NCBI GenBank assembly: GCA_037039925.1 | Contig: JAXRKP010001174.1 | Span: forward strand, 94,626-158,625 | DNA length: 64,000 nucleotides | From: Doris montereyensis | Lineage: Eukaryota; Mollusca; Gastropoda; Nudibranchia; Dorididae | Direction of reading: 5' to 3' | In this document: one piece after another, positions 51,001-63,109 of the stretch | Layout: each line of letters starts with the position of its first letter | How positions within the stretch are numbered: position 1 is the first letter of the stretch | Made by a program: the position numbers and the translations under genes | The notes under the pieces: model-generated | Told to the model about the DNA's origin: nothing | Seen by the model: the letters and a program-made list of their open reading frames with translations, nothing else | Databases searched by the model: none

Positions 51001-54000
51001 CACTGACTCCAAACTTTCTCTAGGCTGTTAAAACACATTTGGATTCTTGCTTCACACTTAAAAACTTCCAGGAAAAGTTTTAAAGCATGATAATATTGTT
51101 TGAGTGGTCAAATAAATATATGAACCTGAAGGTCATTTTTAAAAATGAAGACACAATGACGTTGATGATAGATGCTTTAAGAATTTTGAAAGATAAACCT
51201 TCCTAGATTATTTAGTGCTATAAGTATAAGTCCTGAATCTTAATAAAGAGAGAAACTTATTCCTATACATCAGCCATTTCCATTATAGGGTTTCAAGTGC
51301 CTTAGTCTTAATGTTCCACTAAACTGTGTAGACCATGAAACATATCTCCCCTGCAGCAGACTTGAAAAAACAGGACAAGGTGTAATCATTTCTTTTCTCC
51401 ACATCATCGCTTGTTATAACAACATAAAAAAGTGTTGGTGCACACACACAGTGTCAACTTTACTGTCTCTATTATCCCAAGAGTGTAGGTGTAGTTGATA
51501 AAAATTTAATAAAGATTGGGTGAAGAGGTGGACGAGGTAGAAGCAATGAATTATGTCTTGAAAGATTCTCCTGTAATTCATATGAGGGGATTTTAGGTGT
51601 AATACTCAGCTGGGGTGTCGGTCCAAGTCAAGGTTCTACGAGTAACTAAGACAAGAGTTTGTGACCACTTTAAACTTTTGATTTCAAGTGAAAGCATTGA
51701 TTGGACTCTTCAAAATAGACTGACTATTATCTCTTTTCAAATACTTATAGTAATAGGATAGAACAAAGGTGATGAAATGGATTGATTTACACTACATAGA
51801 AAATCAGGTTAAAAATGCTATTAACTTTTTGTTTTTACAATCACGCCTGAACATATTACTTATTAGGTTATAGTTACTTGTTTCTTAATTTTTGAGTAAT
51901 TTAGACCAGTAGATTGTCATAAATAATTTCATTTTATGCCCCTTCTCAATACTCAATGTAGATGTTTAATTTATCCCTAAGTATTGTTTTAGCAGGTAGT
52001 CTTTTTGTTGTTTCGGAGAAAGTTATCATGTTTTTATTATTTTAGGATAACCCCTTGCAATTTTATTTTGATTTCAATTCTATTGTGATCCTGGATTGGT
52101 GGTGTTGGGTCTCTTAATCGTTTTTTTTGTTTGTTTTTGTGGTGGAAAAGGCACATGGGGTGGACATTTTTTGTTTTGATTTATTTGCATGCTTTTAGTG
52201 ATGAATTAATTATGGGATTTATAGTTCCTTTCATTGTTTTCAAATGTTGAATGTTGTATATCATGATAATTATCAATGATTTAAAAAGTTTTTGCTACAT
52301 ATTTAACGCTATATATGATGACATTAAATCATCAATGATTTTGTAATTATTTTGCTACATATTTAATGTGTATATGATGACATTAAGGAGAAACATCATC
52401 AATGATTTTTAGTATTTTTACTAGATACAATGCTGTTATATGATGGCATTAGGAGAAAGATCATGAATGATTTTTAGTATCTGCTAGATATTTAATGCTG
52501 TATATGATGACATTAGGAGAAAGATCATGAATGATTTTAATGTTGCTAGATATTTAATGCTGTTTATGATGACATTAAGAAAGATCATGAATATTTTAAG
52601 TAGTTTTGCTAGATATTTAATACTGTATGTGTTGACATTAGTAGAACATCAATGCCACATTTGTTCCTGTGGTATTAGAATGGAGGGCAATCTAAATTCT
52701 TTAAACTTTTACAAATATTTTCCTTGTTATGTATGATTATTTGGAGGTCGATGTTGAAACAGACAAACAAAAATAAATGTAGTCAATTGTTATTTATGTA
52801 GACAAATATGTAAGGAATATTAGAACATTGTGATTGCTGAATGCTAGTCTCATTTATTTATTTTAAAAAACTCATATATTAAGATATATCTTGTACACCA
52901 ATCTCACTGTTAAAAATTGGTGTATACATATAATATATATCATCCTTACTGTATATTAGATTGTTCTCAATTGTTTATTTTTTTTATCTCCTTTGTGTTC
53001 ACTTATGTAGGCGATGTCTTCACCTCCAAAGAGGAACTCTCAGGTCTCAAAAAAAGCAGAGTAAGTACGATTAATCCCAGATAGTTTGAATTATCACTTT
53101 GTGCCACGGTATGATAGTTTGAATTATCACTTTGTGCCACAATATGATAGTTTGAATTATCACTTTGTGCCACAGTATGATAGTTTGAATAACCGCTTTC
53201 TGCCACGGTATGATAGTTTGAATTATCACTTTGTGCCACGGTATGATAGTTTGAATTATCGCTTTCTGCTACAGTATGATAGTTTGAATTATCACTTTGT
53301 GCCACAGTATGATAGTTTGAATTATCGCTTTCTGCCACAGTATGATAGTTTGAATTATCGCTTTCTGCCACGGTATGATAGTTTGAATTATCACTTTCTG
53401 CCACGGTATGATAGTTTGAATTATCACTTTCTGTCACTGTACGATGGTTTGAATTATCACTTTCTGTCAGGATATGATAGTTTGAATTATCACTTTCTGT
53501 CAGGATATGATAGTTTGAATTTTCACTTTCTGCCACGGTATGATAGTTTAAATTATCACTTTCTGTCAGGATATGATAGTTTAAATTATCACTTTCTGTC
53601 AGGATATGATAGATTGAATTATCACTTTCTGTCAGGATATGATAGTTTGAATTATCACTTTCTGCCACAGTATGATAGTTTGAATTATCGCTTTCTGCCA
53701 CGGTATGATAGTTTGAATTATCACTTTCTGCCACGGTATGATAGTTTGAATTATCACTTTCTGTCACTGTACGATGGTTTGAATTATCACTTTCTGTCAG
53801 GATATGATAGTTTGAATTATCACTTTCTGTCAGGATATGATAGTTTGAATTTTCACTTTCTGCCACGGTATGATAGTTTAAATTATCACTTTCTGTCAGG
53901 ATATGGTAGTTTAAATTATCACTTTCTGTCAGGATATGATAGATTGAATTATCACTTTCTGTCAGGATATGATAGTTTGAATTATCACTTTCTGTCACTG

Positions 54001-57000
54001 TACGATAGTTTGAATTATCACTTTCTGTCACTGTACGATAGTTTGAATTATCACTTTCTGCCACGGTATGATAGTTTGAATTATCACTTTCTGCCACGGT
54101 ATGATAGTTTGAATTATCACTTTCTGCCACGGTATGATAGTTTGAATTATCACTTTCTGCCACGGTACGATAGTTTGAATTATCACTTTCTGTCAGGATA
54201 TGATAGTTTGAATTATCACTTTCTGTCACTGTACGATAGTTTGAATTATCACTTTCTGCCACGGTATGATAGTTTGAATTATCACTTTCTGCCACGGTAT
54301 GATAGTTTGAATTATCACTTTCTGCCGCGGTACAATAGTTTGAATTATCACTTTCTGCCGCAGTGTTATTACGGTCTCTTCTCTCATATGCTCATCTTGT
54401 TGATAATTACATTGCTGAGGATGAATCACTCTCTCCCTGTTTGCTGAATTATTGGCTAGTTGAAAGGGAACCCCCATGAAGTCAACTAATAGAGAAGGAT
54501 GAAATTGAAAGCATATTCAAATATAGTGCTAGCAATCTAAGAACATAACACATAACATCACGGTCTGCCTCATTCTAATCAAACCAGATGTGTACAATGA
54601 TCAAACAATGACACTCAGTTGTAATAAGGTGCCAATGTCATCCACTTGGGCTAAGAAAACATTGGTCATCATCTTACATAGTAAATAAGGCCGTTAACAG
54701 AGAATCTTACTCTACCTGTCAGAGAGTGCAACATCATGGAGTACAATGATTTGTGCGGGCAAAAACGAAGAATGGTCTAAGTTCGTCATTGCTTAACGTA
54801 CGTTATGAAAACTAATGAAATTAATCATTGTCATTTGTCAATTAAATAACAAATTCGTGTCCAACCAGTGTGGTGTTGGGGAATGAGGAAACTTTCATTG
54901 ATTTACTGTGGCTTGTCAGAGAAATGGATCACCATTGTCTATTTTAATTTCTGTCCACTTACCAGCCCAGTCTCCGAAAGAGCATTTTCTTAACCACTAC
55001 TACTGTATCATACACAGTTTGATACTACTTCATGGACTGATTTAATTTCAGTACATACAATGATGTCCTAATGTGTACTTTATGGATGAAATGGAAGTAA
55101 GATTGAAAACTGCATAGAAACAAAGACAACAGATCCGACACAGTCAATGTGTTTTCATCTTTTCAATTTTACACTGTACATTTGGGTGAGCTAGTTACAG
55201 GGATGTAAATCTTTCAGATTTTCTCTGATTTCAGATTATTTGATTGTGTTGAAATTTGGGGGTAAATTCTCTATTTCTAGTCTAGAAATAGATCTAGATT
55301 CTAGATCTAATTCTATTTAATTTTTGTTATAGAAAAAGCAGCCTCTGGTATCTTTTTGTTAATTAAATTAACAAAAAGATACCAGAGGCTGCTTTTTCTA
55401 TATTTTTAACATTTTTTCATGCTCCACATTAGAAATGTTATTGCTTTTCGACTTGACAGTTGCATTGTTCATAAAGTTTTATGGTGGGTGTTGCCATTTT
55501 GGCAGATGCCATTTGTAAATTCTACTTTTTTCTTGTTTTTCTTGTTCATCTCTTTCTGATCTTGCGGTTTGCTCTTAATTCATTTACACTGAGGAAAATG
55601 GAACCATGTTTAAAAACAATCAATCACTTGGCCTTCTGTTTTCAGAGGAAAGTTAGAAAAAATGGATACATCTTCAGGAGAAAACGGAGAAAAAGATGAG
55701 AAACCAAATATGGAGCCTCGAAGGGAAGTAAACTCAAACATGCCGGGCTTTGAATTGATATCTGAGAATGAGAAAAAGGTAAGTATCCTTTAAGGGAACA
55801 CATTTGTTATGTCTTATTTTATCCTCATTCCTACATGGACATTTGAAATTTGCCCCTGGAACCTTTATCATTTGAGGCGTTGCAAAATTGGTAGTGTCGT
55901 GAGCTCATAATCACCAGGACATAAGTAGGCAAGAAGTAGTTCCTTCAGGTGTAAAAAAGGCAAGCGGTTGGCAGGGCTACTGGTAGGTCCTACTTCTTTC
56001 CTTTCATTCTTTCATCTGGCTGTTTCCTAAACTCACCCTGAGATCACCGCAATGGTGAACAGGGTAAGTTTCAATGAATTCCTCTGGTGTAAAAGAGTAC
56101 CAAGCTATAAGAATGAAAGGATCGTGTCAAGAGTTAAGCTTATAACTTAAAAATATGATATATTTTATACCGTATACTTTACTATAAGTCTAGATCTATG
56201 TTATATACTTTTCTATACTTTCTTTTAAAGCAGCCCATATATCAGGTGGACCAGGAAAAAAAGTCTCAAACTTTGAAGGCCAATAAATTTTTAACTATTT
56301 ATATAATTTTAACTTTCTTTCAGTCTGATAGTGCATTTAATTATGGTCAGTGTTTAAAAGTTTCTAAAAAATCCATCGAAAAGTATGCATGCAAATAGTA
56401 TTCATCTAAAGACAGGTGTTCTAATGCAATATCAGCACGAATGTTGTGTGGGTTGTACTCATAGTCAATTGTCTGTCCTGTTGATCACCATCATGAAGAA
56501 CACAGAACATTTGTATCCTAAAACATTCAATGAAGGAACATGACAACTTGTGGTGTTGGCTGTTGATAAACCACTAAATCTAGCAGACGACACTTAGGAG
56601 CATATTCCATACAAGTGTACTGAGTGCAAAATTGATCGCACATAAGGATTCACATTAAAATCTAACAGGTAGAATAGCTGTTAAAAACAGTTGGGCACCA
56701 AAGATCGCCTCATCACATCTCCTTCGCTATGGCTTGAGATTTGTTTATTGCCTTGATATTGTATATTTTAACATTCACACACTCACACATTTTGTCATAT
56801 TTACACACATGATAGAAATAAAGTTATTCTAATTAAGTGTGAAGGGAAATTGAAAACTGTCGAATGATAATTGTTTATTAAGCCTCTAGGTTTTGAGACG
56901 TGTCTTTTTTGTTGGCATCCGATATATATTATTCTAACAAACATTTATTCGACATGTGTACGAATGAATGGAATAATGAAGGAACAAAGTAAATAATGAT

Positions 57001-58129
57001 ATTAAAATTATGAAGATGAATTAATGATAGTTTTTAATAACATATAGTATCTATTATATCTATTATTGCATGTCCTTTTGTCAATCACGAAAATGTTTAC
57101 ACTTGGACAATAAAGTATATTGAATTGAATGAGATCGTAATATTGCTAAAGTGATGAATCTCTTAGAAGCAGATAGACTAGTACAGCCAACGTGATGGAG
57201 CTCTTAGAAGCCTATATACGGTAGCAACACTAAAGTGATGGAGCTGGTAGAAGCCTATAAACCATAGCACCGTTAAAGTGATGGAGCTCTTAGAAGCTGC
57301 CGTAGTACCGTTAAAGAGATGGGGCTCTTAGAAGCCTATATACCGTAGCACTGCTAAAGTGGGGGATTTTCCGGTTTTCCCTGATTTCCGGGGTTTTTTT
57401 TTACTCATCGAAAGGACCTCCAGGATTTTCAGATGAGACTTCCGACATTTTTAAAGATTTTCAGATGAGACTTCCGAGATTGTTTAAAGGGCCGCAAGGG
57501 AGTCGATGTTTCAGGGGGAAATGACACGTCACCGGTCGTTCTCGCAGGCAAGGCCTAAGCCGACACCGTTTCCACAGGACCGACATCTTACCTGTTGCCT
57601 GCAGGCCTATTCTAATGTCATTGGCTGAATAGCCATCGGCCATTGTCGTAACCCGTATGGGACAGGGATGGGAATTTCCGTGTTTTTTTGGTACAGAGGA
57701 GTTCCTCCGTGTTTTTCTCTCATTTTTATACACGCACAAATACCAGCCGTCCGGGAAAGCATAGTATCTAAGTCTAATTAGGTCGGATGTCCCAGTCCCA
57801 AACAGAGAGAGAGAGAGTCATTGTGCTATCATTTATCGCCGTTTAATGAGGCAGAGACAGAGGGGAAAAGGAAGGAGAGAGAGAGAGTAAAATTAGTAAT
57901 ACTGGTGTGGTAAGCCTCGTAATAGTAGTAGTGGCACCGGTAGTAGGAGTAGTACATCTACATACCTTTAACATTCAAGATTTCAAGTTTAATCATGCGC
58001 TTTTTTGTTGTTGGTTTTCTAGAATTATGCTTCATTTACTATTTTACGATTGGTTTTGCCTTTTTCAAATCGGTTGCTTAAAGCCCATACAGGCAGGACA
58101 CTTCTGCTCCGTGCTTATAAGAAAGACAC

Positions 58130-58197
<68 letters not shown>

Positions 58198-58233
58198 TCC
58201 CTCTCCCTCTCCCTCTCCCTCTCCCTCTCCCTC

Positions 58234-58276
<43 letters not shown>

Positions 58277-60913
58277 ACACTCTCTCTCTCTACACACACA
58301 CACACACATGATATAAATACAAACTCACATAGGGTCTACAATGCAAGATTGCTATACAGCATCCTGATCAACGCAGGCGCCTGTAATATTGTGTTAATAT
58401 TACGCTACATACAATACTACTCGTGGGCTACTATACTACACGAGTATTGATTTTTGTTTTCTTTTCCACGGTCGCATGTTATTACTTTAAGGCTAGTCAC
58501 ATATGCTTGGTAGAAAGTTTCGGGCTTGACTTGTATTAATGAAGTGAAGCTACTTTGATTTGAGTTTTTCTTTTAATATCCGAGTCTCAATTCCAACGAG
58601 GGTGGATAACGGGGGCTACTGGTAGGTTCTTCATCTTTCCTTTTCCTCTTTTACCTAATCTTTAATCTTGCTGTTTACTTTCACCTGAGATCAATGTGTA
58701 TGTTAGAGGGGGTAAACTTCAATAAAAACAAACAAACAAGTCCAACTGACGTCCACGCCCTTTGGAATATTGTAATTGTAGTAAAATGTTCTGGAGGGAA
58801 GTAAAGTGACTGCAAAGTAAAATGCCTTGGAAGAAAGTGAGTAAGAAAACATGAAAAATATTATGGAAATTAGTGACTGTGATAAAAGAGGATGAAGAAT
58901 GTTTGGTGAGAAGAGATGGGTTTGAATGTAAAGAAATGAAGATAAATGAAAAGAAGAGATGATTCACTTGTTTTCGTCTGTTCTTGGGTTGTTTTCTTTT
59001 ATTGGATTGGGCGATAAAGTTCAGGGTTTTTTTTCAGAGCTTGTCCCTATCCCTGGATGGAGCTCATAGAAGCGTATATACCGTAGCATTGCTAAAGTGA
59101 TGGAGCTCTTAGAAGCCTATATACCATAGCACTGCTAAAGCATTTGTGCCGTAGCACTGCTACAACGATGGAGCTCTTAGAAGCTTATGTGCCATAGCAC
59201 TGCTAAAGCGATGGAGCTCTTAGAAGCCTATTTGCCATTGCACTGCGAAAGAGATTTAGCTCTTAGAAGCATTTGTGCCGTAGCACAGCGATGGAGCTCT
59301 TAGAAGCCTATACCACAACACTGCTAAAGAGATTTAGCTCTTAGAAGCATTTGTGCTGTAGCACTGCTACAGCGATGGAACTCTTAGAAGCCTATGTGCC
59401 GTAGCACTGCTAAAGGGATAGACTCTTAGAAGCCGATATGCTGTAGCACTGCTAAAGTGATGGAGCTCTTAGGAACTGATATGCCGCAGCACTGCTAAAG
59501 CGATGGAGCTCTTAGAAGCTGATATGCTGCAGCACTGATGAAGCCATGGGGCTCTAATAAGCCGATATGCTGCAGCACTGCTAAAGCGATGGAGCTCTTA
59601 GAAGCCTATGTGCCTTAGCACTGCTAAAGCTATGGAGCTTTTAGAAGCCAATATGCTGCAGCACTGCTAAAGCAATGGAGCTCTTAGGAACTGATATGCC
59701 GCAGCACTGCTAAAATTTGATAGTTTCACCTATTACACTATTTTACATAATAGTAATAATTAATCAATTTCTTTTCAAAGTTCCTAAAGGTAAATGATGT
59801 TTAAAAGTAGTATAGTGATTGTGGAGATAATTTTTGTTTCAGGCGTTATTACAAAAAATGTAACTGTTTCCTTTTTTTATAATCTTTTGTACAGCTGTGT
59901 AACTCTATGGGTATGTCTCCAGCAAATTACATTACCATCAAGACTTGCATAATCAAAGTAAGTTTTTTAAAGACAGTATGAAATTAAAATGATGTACATG
60001 TATGAAATTATGAGCCTGCAAGTAAAATTTGTTAGCTAATGTAGAAACATTTTAATTTTTGCCAAAAAAACCCTTAACTTCTAATCTGTCTCCATCGCTT
60101 GTCTCCATGTGTCTCTAGGTTGATCCCTCTTTCTTTTATTCTATGGGTTCCAACGGATGCTTTTCTGCTGTGTTCTGTGATGCTTTTCTGCAGTGTTACC
60201 ACGTATTCCCCACCCAAGACTGTTTCCTTTTCTCTTTCAATAGCCTCCTCCCAGCAAAATTCCCAGCCCAACATTGTTAATTATGTCTGGCCCATGGATC
60301 CCAATATGTTCCTTAGACATTTGTTTACGTTGTTTTTTTGCTATCGCTTTGTTAATTATCCAAATTTCTGCTCCATATGAAAGTACTGTCTTCACATTTG
60401 ATTTAGGTGAAACCAACTTTGCTTATGAATAAAAAAAAAGTTGCCAGAAGATGCACATTCTGTTATGATTACATTGCTTGCAGTTTTTCAAGACTACTCT
60501 TTCCAAAATTCATGATGCTTATTCATCTCTAAAACAATTTATCAGGGAATCATACAACTTAAAAGATTTTAAATTATATACAGGTTAAAGAGAAAAACGG
60601 TTTTTGGCAATATTTTTAATTTTTAACTCCTGTTCATCCCTTTGTAGATCAAGAATTTCAAAAAAACTAAAAAAATACACTGATGTGCCTGATATTTTTT
60701 ATTTTGTTGTGCACTTAAGTTTCCTCTACTTTTTTGAGCTGGCCTCTTGCCTTACAGTTTGAATTGATGAAATACATTTTTGTTTGTCTTCACAGGACTA
60801 TCTACAAAGGTGCAATGGGAAAGATGCTGGAAAATTCAGGTACCCTGGTGGAATGGACAAAACTCATAGACTGAAAATAGATTCTTGCAAGACATCCATG
60901 GATTAGTGCATAA
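35999..60913 (+). CDS. TADA2B: Transcriptional adapter 2-beta (Ada2b), right-arm copy, 15 coding exons
   Basis: Mirror copy of the left-arm gene, transcribed away from the centre. Exons 1-15: 35999-36092, 36294-36353, 41129-41227, 41430-41521, 41786-41842, 42522-42634, 43379-43449, 44017-44177, 45352-45431, 46003-46075, 46975-47039, 53011-53060, 55646-55778, 59895-59957, 60796-60913. Splice sites are kept throughout. Frame-breaking indels occur in exons 1, 3, 7, 8, 10 and 15; exons 2, 4, 5, 6, 9, 11, 12, 13 and 14 are intact. No substitution-type nonsense codon was seen. The damage therefore looks like sequencing indels more than pseudogene decay, though one decayed copy cannot be excluded from sequence alone. 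Confidence 0.92.
36093..36293 (+). other. TADA2B intron 1, right arm: GC-AG intron
   Basis: Same GCAAGTG donor and CCACAG acceptor as the left copy, with TGACGTCA at 36,100-36,107. Presence in both arms argues against a base-call error. Confidence 0.85.
36294..36353 (+). CDS. TADA2B: TADA2B exon 2, right arm
   Basis: 60 bp, intact: CFSLEAEIAAHKRDHPYTIK, giving ZZ ligands C32, H42 and H46. The left copy has G rather than E at residue 36; the family norm there is G. Confidence 0.92.
36862..37090 (+). mobile_element. tRNA-derived SINE (family B), right arm
   Basis: Mirror of 27,540-27,765. Confidence 0.72.
37241..37537 (-). mobile_element. tRNA-derived SINE (family A), right arm
   Basis: Mirror of 27,086-27,388 with a few indels in the head and body. 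Confidence 0.8.
38530..39125 (+). mobile_element. 5'-truncated L2/CR1-like LINE, 3' end, right arm
   Basis: Mirror copy with the same truncation point and (ATT)n tail, but different small indels. Confidence 0.85.
39775..39872 (-). mobile_element. 5'-truncated family A SINE tail, right arm
   Basis: Mirror of 24,720-24,812. Confidence 0.7.
40022..40145. repeat. Pyrimidine-rich low-complexity tract, right arm
   Basis: Mirror of 24,436-24,560, a few units shorter. Confidence 0.85.
41129..41227 (+). CDS. TADA2B: TADA2B exon 3, right arm (frameshifted)
   Basis: 99 bp versus 101 in the left copy. Single-base deletions before the SANT tryptophan and inside the DAVEQYG codons destroy the frame. Confidence 0.9.
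41430..41521 (+). CDS. TADA2B: TADA2B exon 4, right arm
   Basis: 92 bp, intact, translating to the same residues 85-115 as the left copy. Confidence 0.93.
41786..41842 (+). CDS. TADA2B: TADA2B exon 5, right arm
   Basis: 57 bp, intact, residues 116-134, with strong GTGAGT donor and CTCAG acceptor. Confidence 0.91.
42522..42634 (+). CDS. TADA2B: TADA2B exon 6, right arm
   Basis: 113 bp, intact: LAGPLSPSLTIPITPLDIGV and then QQQQELGYIPYRDDFER, closely matching human GPLSPSLTTPLPPLDI and LGYMPLRDDYE. Confidence 0.93.
42853..43085 (+). mobile_element. tRNA-derived SINE (family C), right arm
   Basis: Mirror of 21,500-21,736. Confidence 0.75.
43379..43449 (+). CDS. TADA2B: TADA2B exon 7, right arm (frameshifted)
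   Basis: Two bases missing near the start and another in the Asp run relative to the left copy. The donor region also differs by a small indel, so the 3' border is uncertain by 1-2 bases. Confidence 0.86.
44017..44177 (+). CDS. TADA2B: TADA2B exon 8, right arm (frameshifted)
   Basis: 161 bp. One extra G in the RDRRK codons. The IAREYGLTAGG stretch reads correctly as a local frame, then a missing C and a short A run (4) break it. Comparing both arms, a 163-bp exon with six A's would read continuously. Confidence 0.85.
44595..44792 (+). CDS. Small open frame in intron 8, right arm (uncertain)
   Basis: Mirror of 19,778-19,966, 65 codons, nearly the same residues. Confidence 0.15.
   Translation: MTGKPVEIKLLALTYMENQLIGKGLRKHFLCVHIFVVSNDLVNAERLNRIVTNYRQRNTNARLES
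45352..45431 (+). CDS. TADA2B: TADA2B exon 9, right arm
   Basis: 80 bp, intact, residues 251-277, preceded by a long T-rich polypyrimidine tract. Confidence 0.93.
46003..46075 (+). CDS. TADA2B: TADA2B exon 10, right arm (frameshifted)
   Basis: 73 bp versus 72. Two extra A's in one A run and one A missing in another; both changes are homopolymer length differences from the intact left copy. Confidence 0.88.
46975..47039 (+). CDS. TADA2B: TADA2B exon 11, right arm
   Basis: 65 bp, intact, residues 302-323 (charged helix). Confidence 0.92.
49535..50085 (+). mobile_element. Non-LTR retrotransposon ORF2 C-terminal remnant, right arm
   Basis: Mirror of 14,490-15,040; the IVIWPDKTPLIEKFD segment is in one frame here up to a stop after GGISVS. 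Confidence 0.75.
52262..52640. repeat. 67-bp tandem repeat, right arm
   Basis: Mirror of 11,925-12,310, but the units carry many small deletions and substitutions, making this one of the most divergent stretches between the arms. Confidence 0.88.
53011..53060 (+). CDS. TADA2B: TADA2B exon 12, right arm
   Basis: 50 bp, same sequence as the left copy, residues 324-339. Reading through the donor meets a stop codon at once, so the neighbouring minisatellite is not an extension of this exon. Confidence 0.82.
53078..54362. repeat. 33-bp minisatellite with higher-order repeat, right arm
   Basis: Mirror of 10,197-11,469, starting about 18 bp after the exon 12 donor. Here the whole array keeps one period, without the degraded patch seen in the left arm. 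Confidence 0.97.
55271..55309. repeat. Two 21-bp hairpins, right arm
   Basis: Mirror pair at 55,271-55,291 and 55,289-55,309, both perfect. Confidence 0.9.
55328..55402. repeat. Perfect 75-bp hairpin, right arm
   Basis: Mirror of 9,152-9,226, still perfect. Confidence 0.95.
55646..55778 (+). CDS. TADA2B: TADA2B exon 13, right arm
   Basis: 133 bp, intact, residues 340-384, acidic linker followed by MPGFELISENEKK. Confidence 0.93.
57138..57360. repeat. 43-bp satellite, block B, right arm
   Basis: Mirror of 7,198-7,423. Confidence 0.93.
57592..57643 (-). CDS. Candidate first exon of an antisense gene, right arm
   Basis: Mirror of 6,917-6,968; same sequence and donor. Confidence 0.25.
58134..58309. 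repeat. (CT)n/(CA)n compound microsatellite, right arm
   Basis: Mirror of 6,249-6,431. The number of CCCTCT interruptions differs (more here), a clear length and composition difference between arms. Confidence 0.96.
59056..59716. repeat. 43-bp satellite, block A, right arm
   Basis: Mirror of 4,845-5,502, nearly the same copy number. Confidence 0.95.
59895..59957 (+). CDS. TADA2B: TADA2B exon 14, right arm
   Basis: 63 bp, intact, residues 385-405 of the SWIRM domain. Confidence 0.94.
60080..60415 (-). mobile_element. RTE-type LINE remnant, right arm
   Basis: Mirror of 4,140-4,490, with an additional small deletion near the middle. Confidence 0.72.
60796..60913 (+). CDS. TADA2B: TADA2B exon 15, right arm (frameshifted)
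   Basis: 118 bp against 123 in the left copy. Indels after the DKTHR codons create an early stop and scramble the conserved C-terminus. Confidence 0.9.
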
Positions 60914-62297
60914 TCTGTTGCTTTATAAATATCATAATGCCTCCTTAAGTATAAGTGGGAAAGCAGGAAATAAGAAAGAAAACTGTAAGAAAGTAATAAC
61001 GAGTGCATGACTCTGCAAATACTTGTTTTGTGGACCAAAGATCTAGAGTGAACTCTCCTTTTTATTTTTCAGATTTGGAGAATCAGTTTGGTCTTAATTA
61101 AAATGTGTAGTGTGGAAGTGAAAGACAAGATTTTGGAATGAATTGGAGGAATGGGCATGAGTGCAATTAGTTTGGTGCTTATTTTTTTTTTTCTTCAGAT
61201 TTGAAGTGTACTGTGGAAGCTGAGCAAATGTAGCAACATAAATTAAATTGATTTCTAGAAAGTAAAAGGAACCAAAATTGTTGAACCTTATCAAAAGTAT
61301 GAAAATAGAATTTTTAAAAGAATTTATTAGTTACAATTTCCCATCTCATAAATGTTATATTGATTTTGAAATTGCAAATATCACGTTAAATTCTTGTTAC
61401 AGTCACACACTTACGTGCTGTTCTAAAATAATTTGAGTGGATATTGCTTTGCCAGCAATTTTTTTTCCCTGCATACTTTTTGTTCTAGACACTTTGAAAT
61501 TCCAGACAGCATGTTATCTAGGATTTGGGTTAGTACTGAAGTAAAGCGGTATTATTGAACCCCAATGCAAAAGAAACTGAATCAACTAGTGTTACTGCTT
61601 TTTTCTTATGTGTGGAACAGCTTTATTTTTTCATAGGATAATTGAAGATGCATTTGACTCTGAGGTAGATATGTGCATATGCAATGAACTGGTGACTGCC
61701 ATAGTACGAGATATAGTATGACAAAAATATGTTAAAGTTTTCCATCATGTCACTTTTTCTGTGTTGTGAACTCTGCAAAAAAAGCCTTAAAGTTTGTCAT
61801 TGACATTTTCCATAAAGAATCTTTCATCGTACTTACTGGCTTACATCATTCGTTGTTTTAATTCCTTCTTTAAAAGGTGTAAGGAAATGCCATTTTCAAC
61901 AAGAATCATCTATATGTTTACTCATTCACTTATTGGCAAGTTCTCTCTAGCTATAACAAAATCTGCAAAGTCTGTTGGTTTCTTGTTTTGTTTTTAAAAC
62001 AAATTGAGACAGGATTTTCTTAAACTTAGGATTCCATGTCTTGCGTTTTGCGTTGTCCTGCAATTTTACCTGACAGCATATGAACATCCCACTTGGAAAT
62101 TTGATTTTCTTAAGTGAATTTTTCTCATCATTCTCATGTTTATATCATTCTCAGATAAGATCAAAACCATGCATTCATTGTGTTGATATTCTCCACGCTC
62201 ATGATTGAATTTTGCTTCCCTATTCTCACCGAAATGTTCCATATATCCTGTAATGTACCAAGATGTAATTTTGCAATTATGGATTTATTCATGTAAT

Positions 62298-62298
<1 letters not shown>

Positions 62299-62339
<41 letters not shown>
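62299..62339. repeat. Poly-C tract of 41 bases, right arm
   Basis: Unbroken run of 41 C downstream of TADA2B. The left partner (about 2,229-2,248) is only about 20 bases and is interrupted twice by T. Confidence 0.95.
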
Positions 62340-63103
62340 ATCACACACACTTAGTACCAATTGATTTGTGGCACTTATCAAAGAACCAAGGAAAGCATCC
62401 CTCAACCAAGAATAGCTTATTATTCATTTGAGGGTATCTCTCCAACACATGCTTGACCCATGTAAAATTGAACCCTTCCTCACACTCCACCCCTAATCCC
62501 TCAAACCCCTACTTTAAAGTGGCAAACCACTTTCGTCCCCTCATTCAAAGACTGCTTTTGCCCTGGACTCCACGCGATTGTCCCTTTATCATTGTATAAA
62601 GTGATGCCGCCTAATGTCAAAAAAAGAATTCCCACAATTTTCCAGTCTGCCTTCCATTTCCATATGAATGTACATACATTTATTTATAATAATATGCAGC
62701 CAGACAGGAATGTCATTTTGTTGATTTGTTTGTACATGTGACGCATTTATTTATTTTCAATGCTTTCCTTTCAAGATTTATCCTCAGTCTTGTAGATATG
62801 TTGTAATTTAAGGGATTGAATTTATACTATTAAATAAGATTTATTTTTCTTTCATATGTATATTTTCAAAATATATCATTCTAATATCAAGAAAATTTTC
62901 AGTTATTTTCTTTTCATGTTGGGAGCGTCCAGTGCAAATTGTGATTACCTCCTTGATTTCAACAACTGTGAAATCTGCTTGTGAGTTGCAAGAATGTAAA
63001 TTTAAATTAAACATTGCTTCTCTAGAAAGCATATAATATTGTGATTGTGAGTGATAAGCCAATGGTAAAATGGTCATTGCATATGATGCTTTTGAAGGAA
63101 CGT

Positions 63104-63109
63104 AATAAA
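63104..63109 (+). terminator. Candidate TADA2B poly(A) signal, right arm
   Basis: AATAAA 2.2 kb past the stop codon, mirror of the left-arm site. Confidence 0.25.
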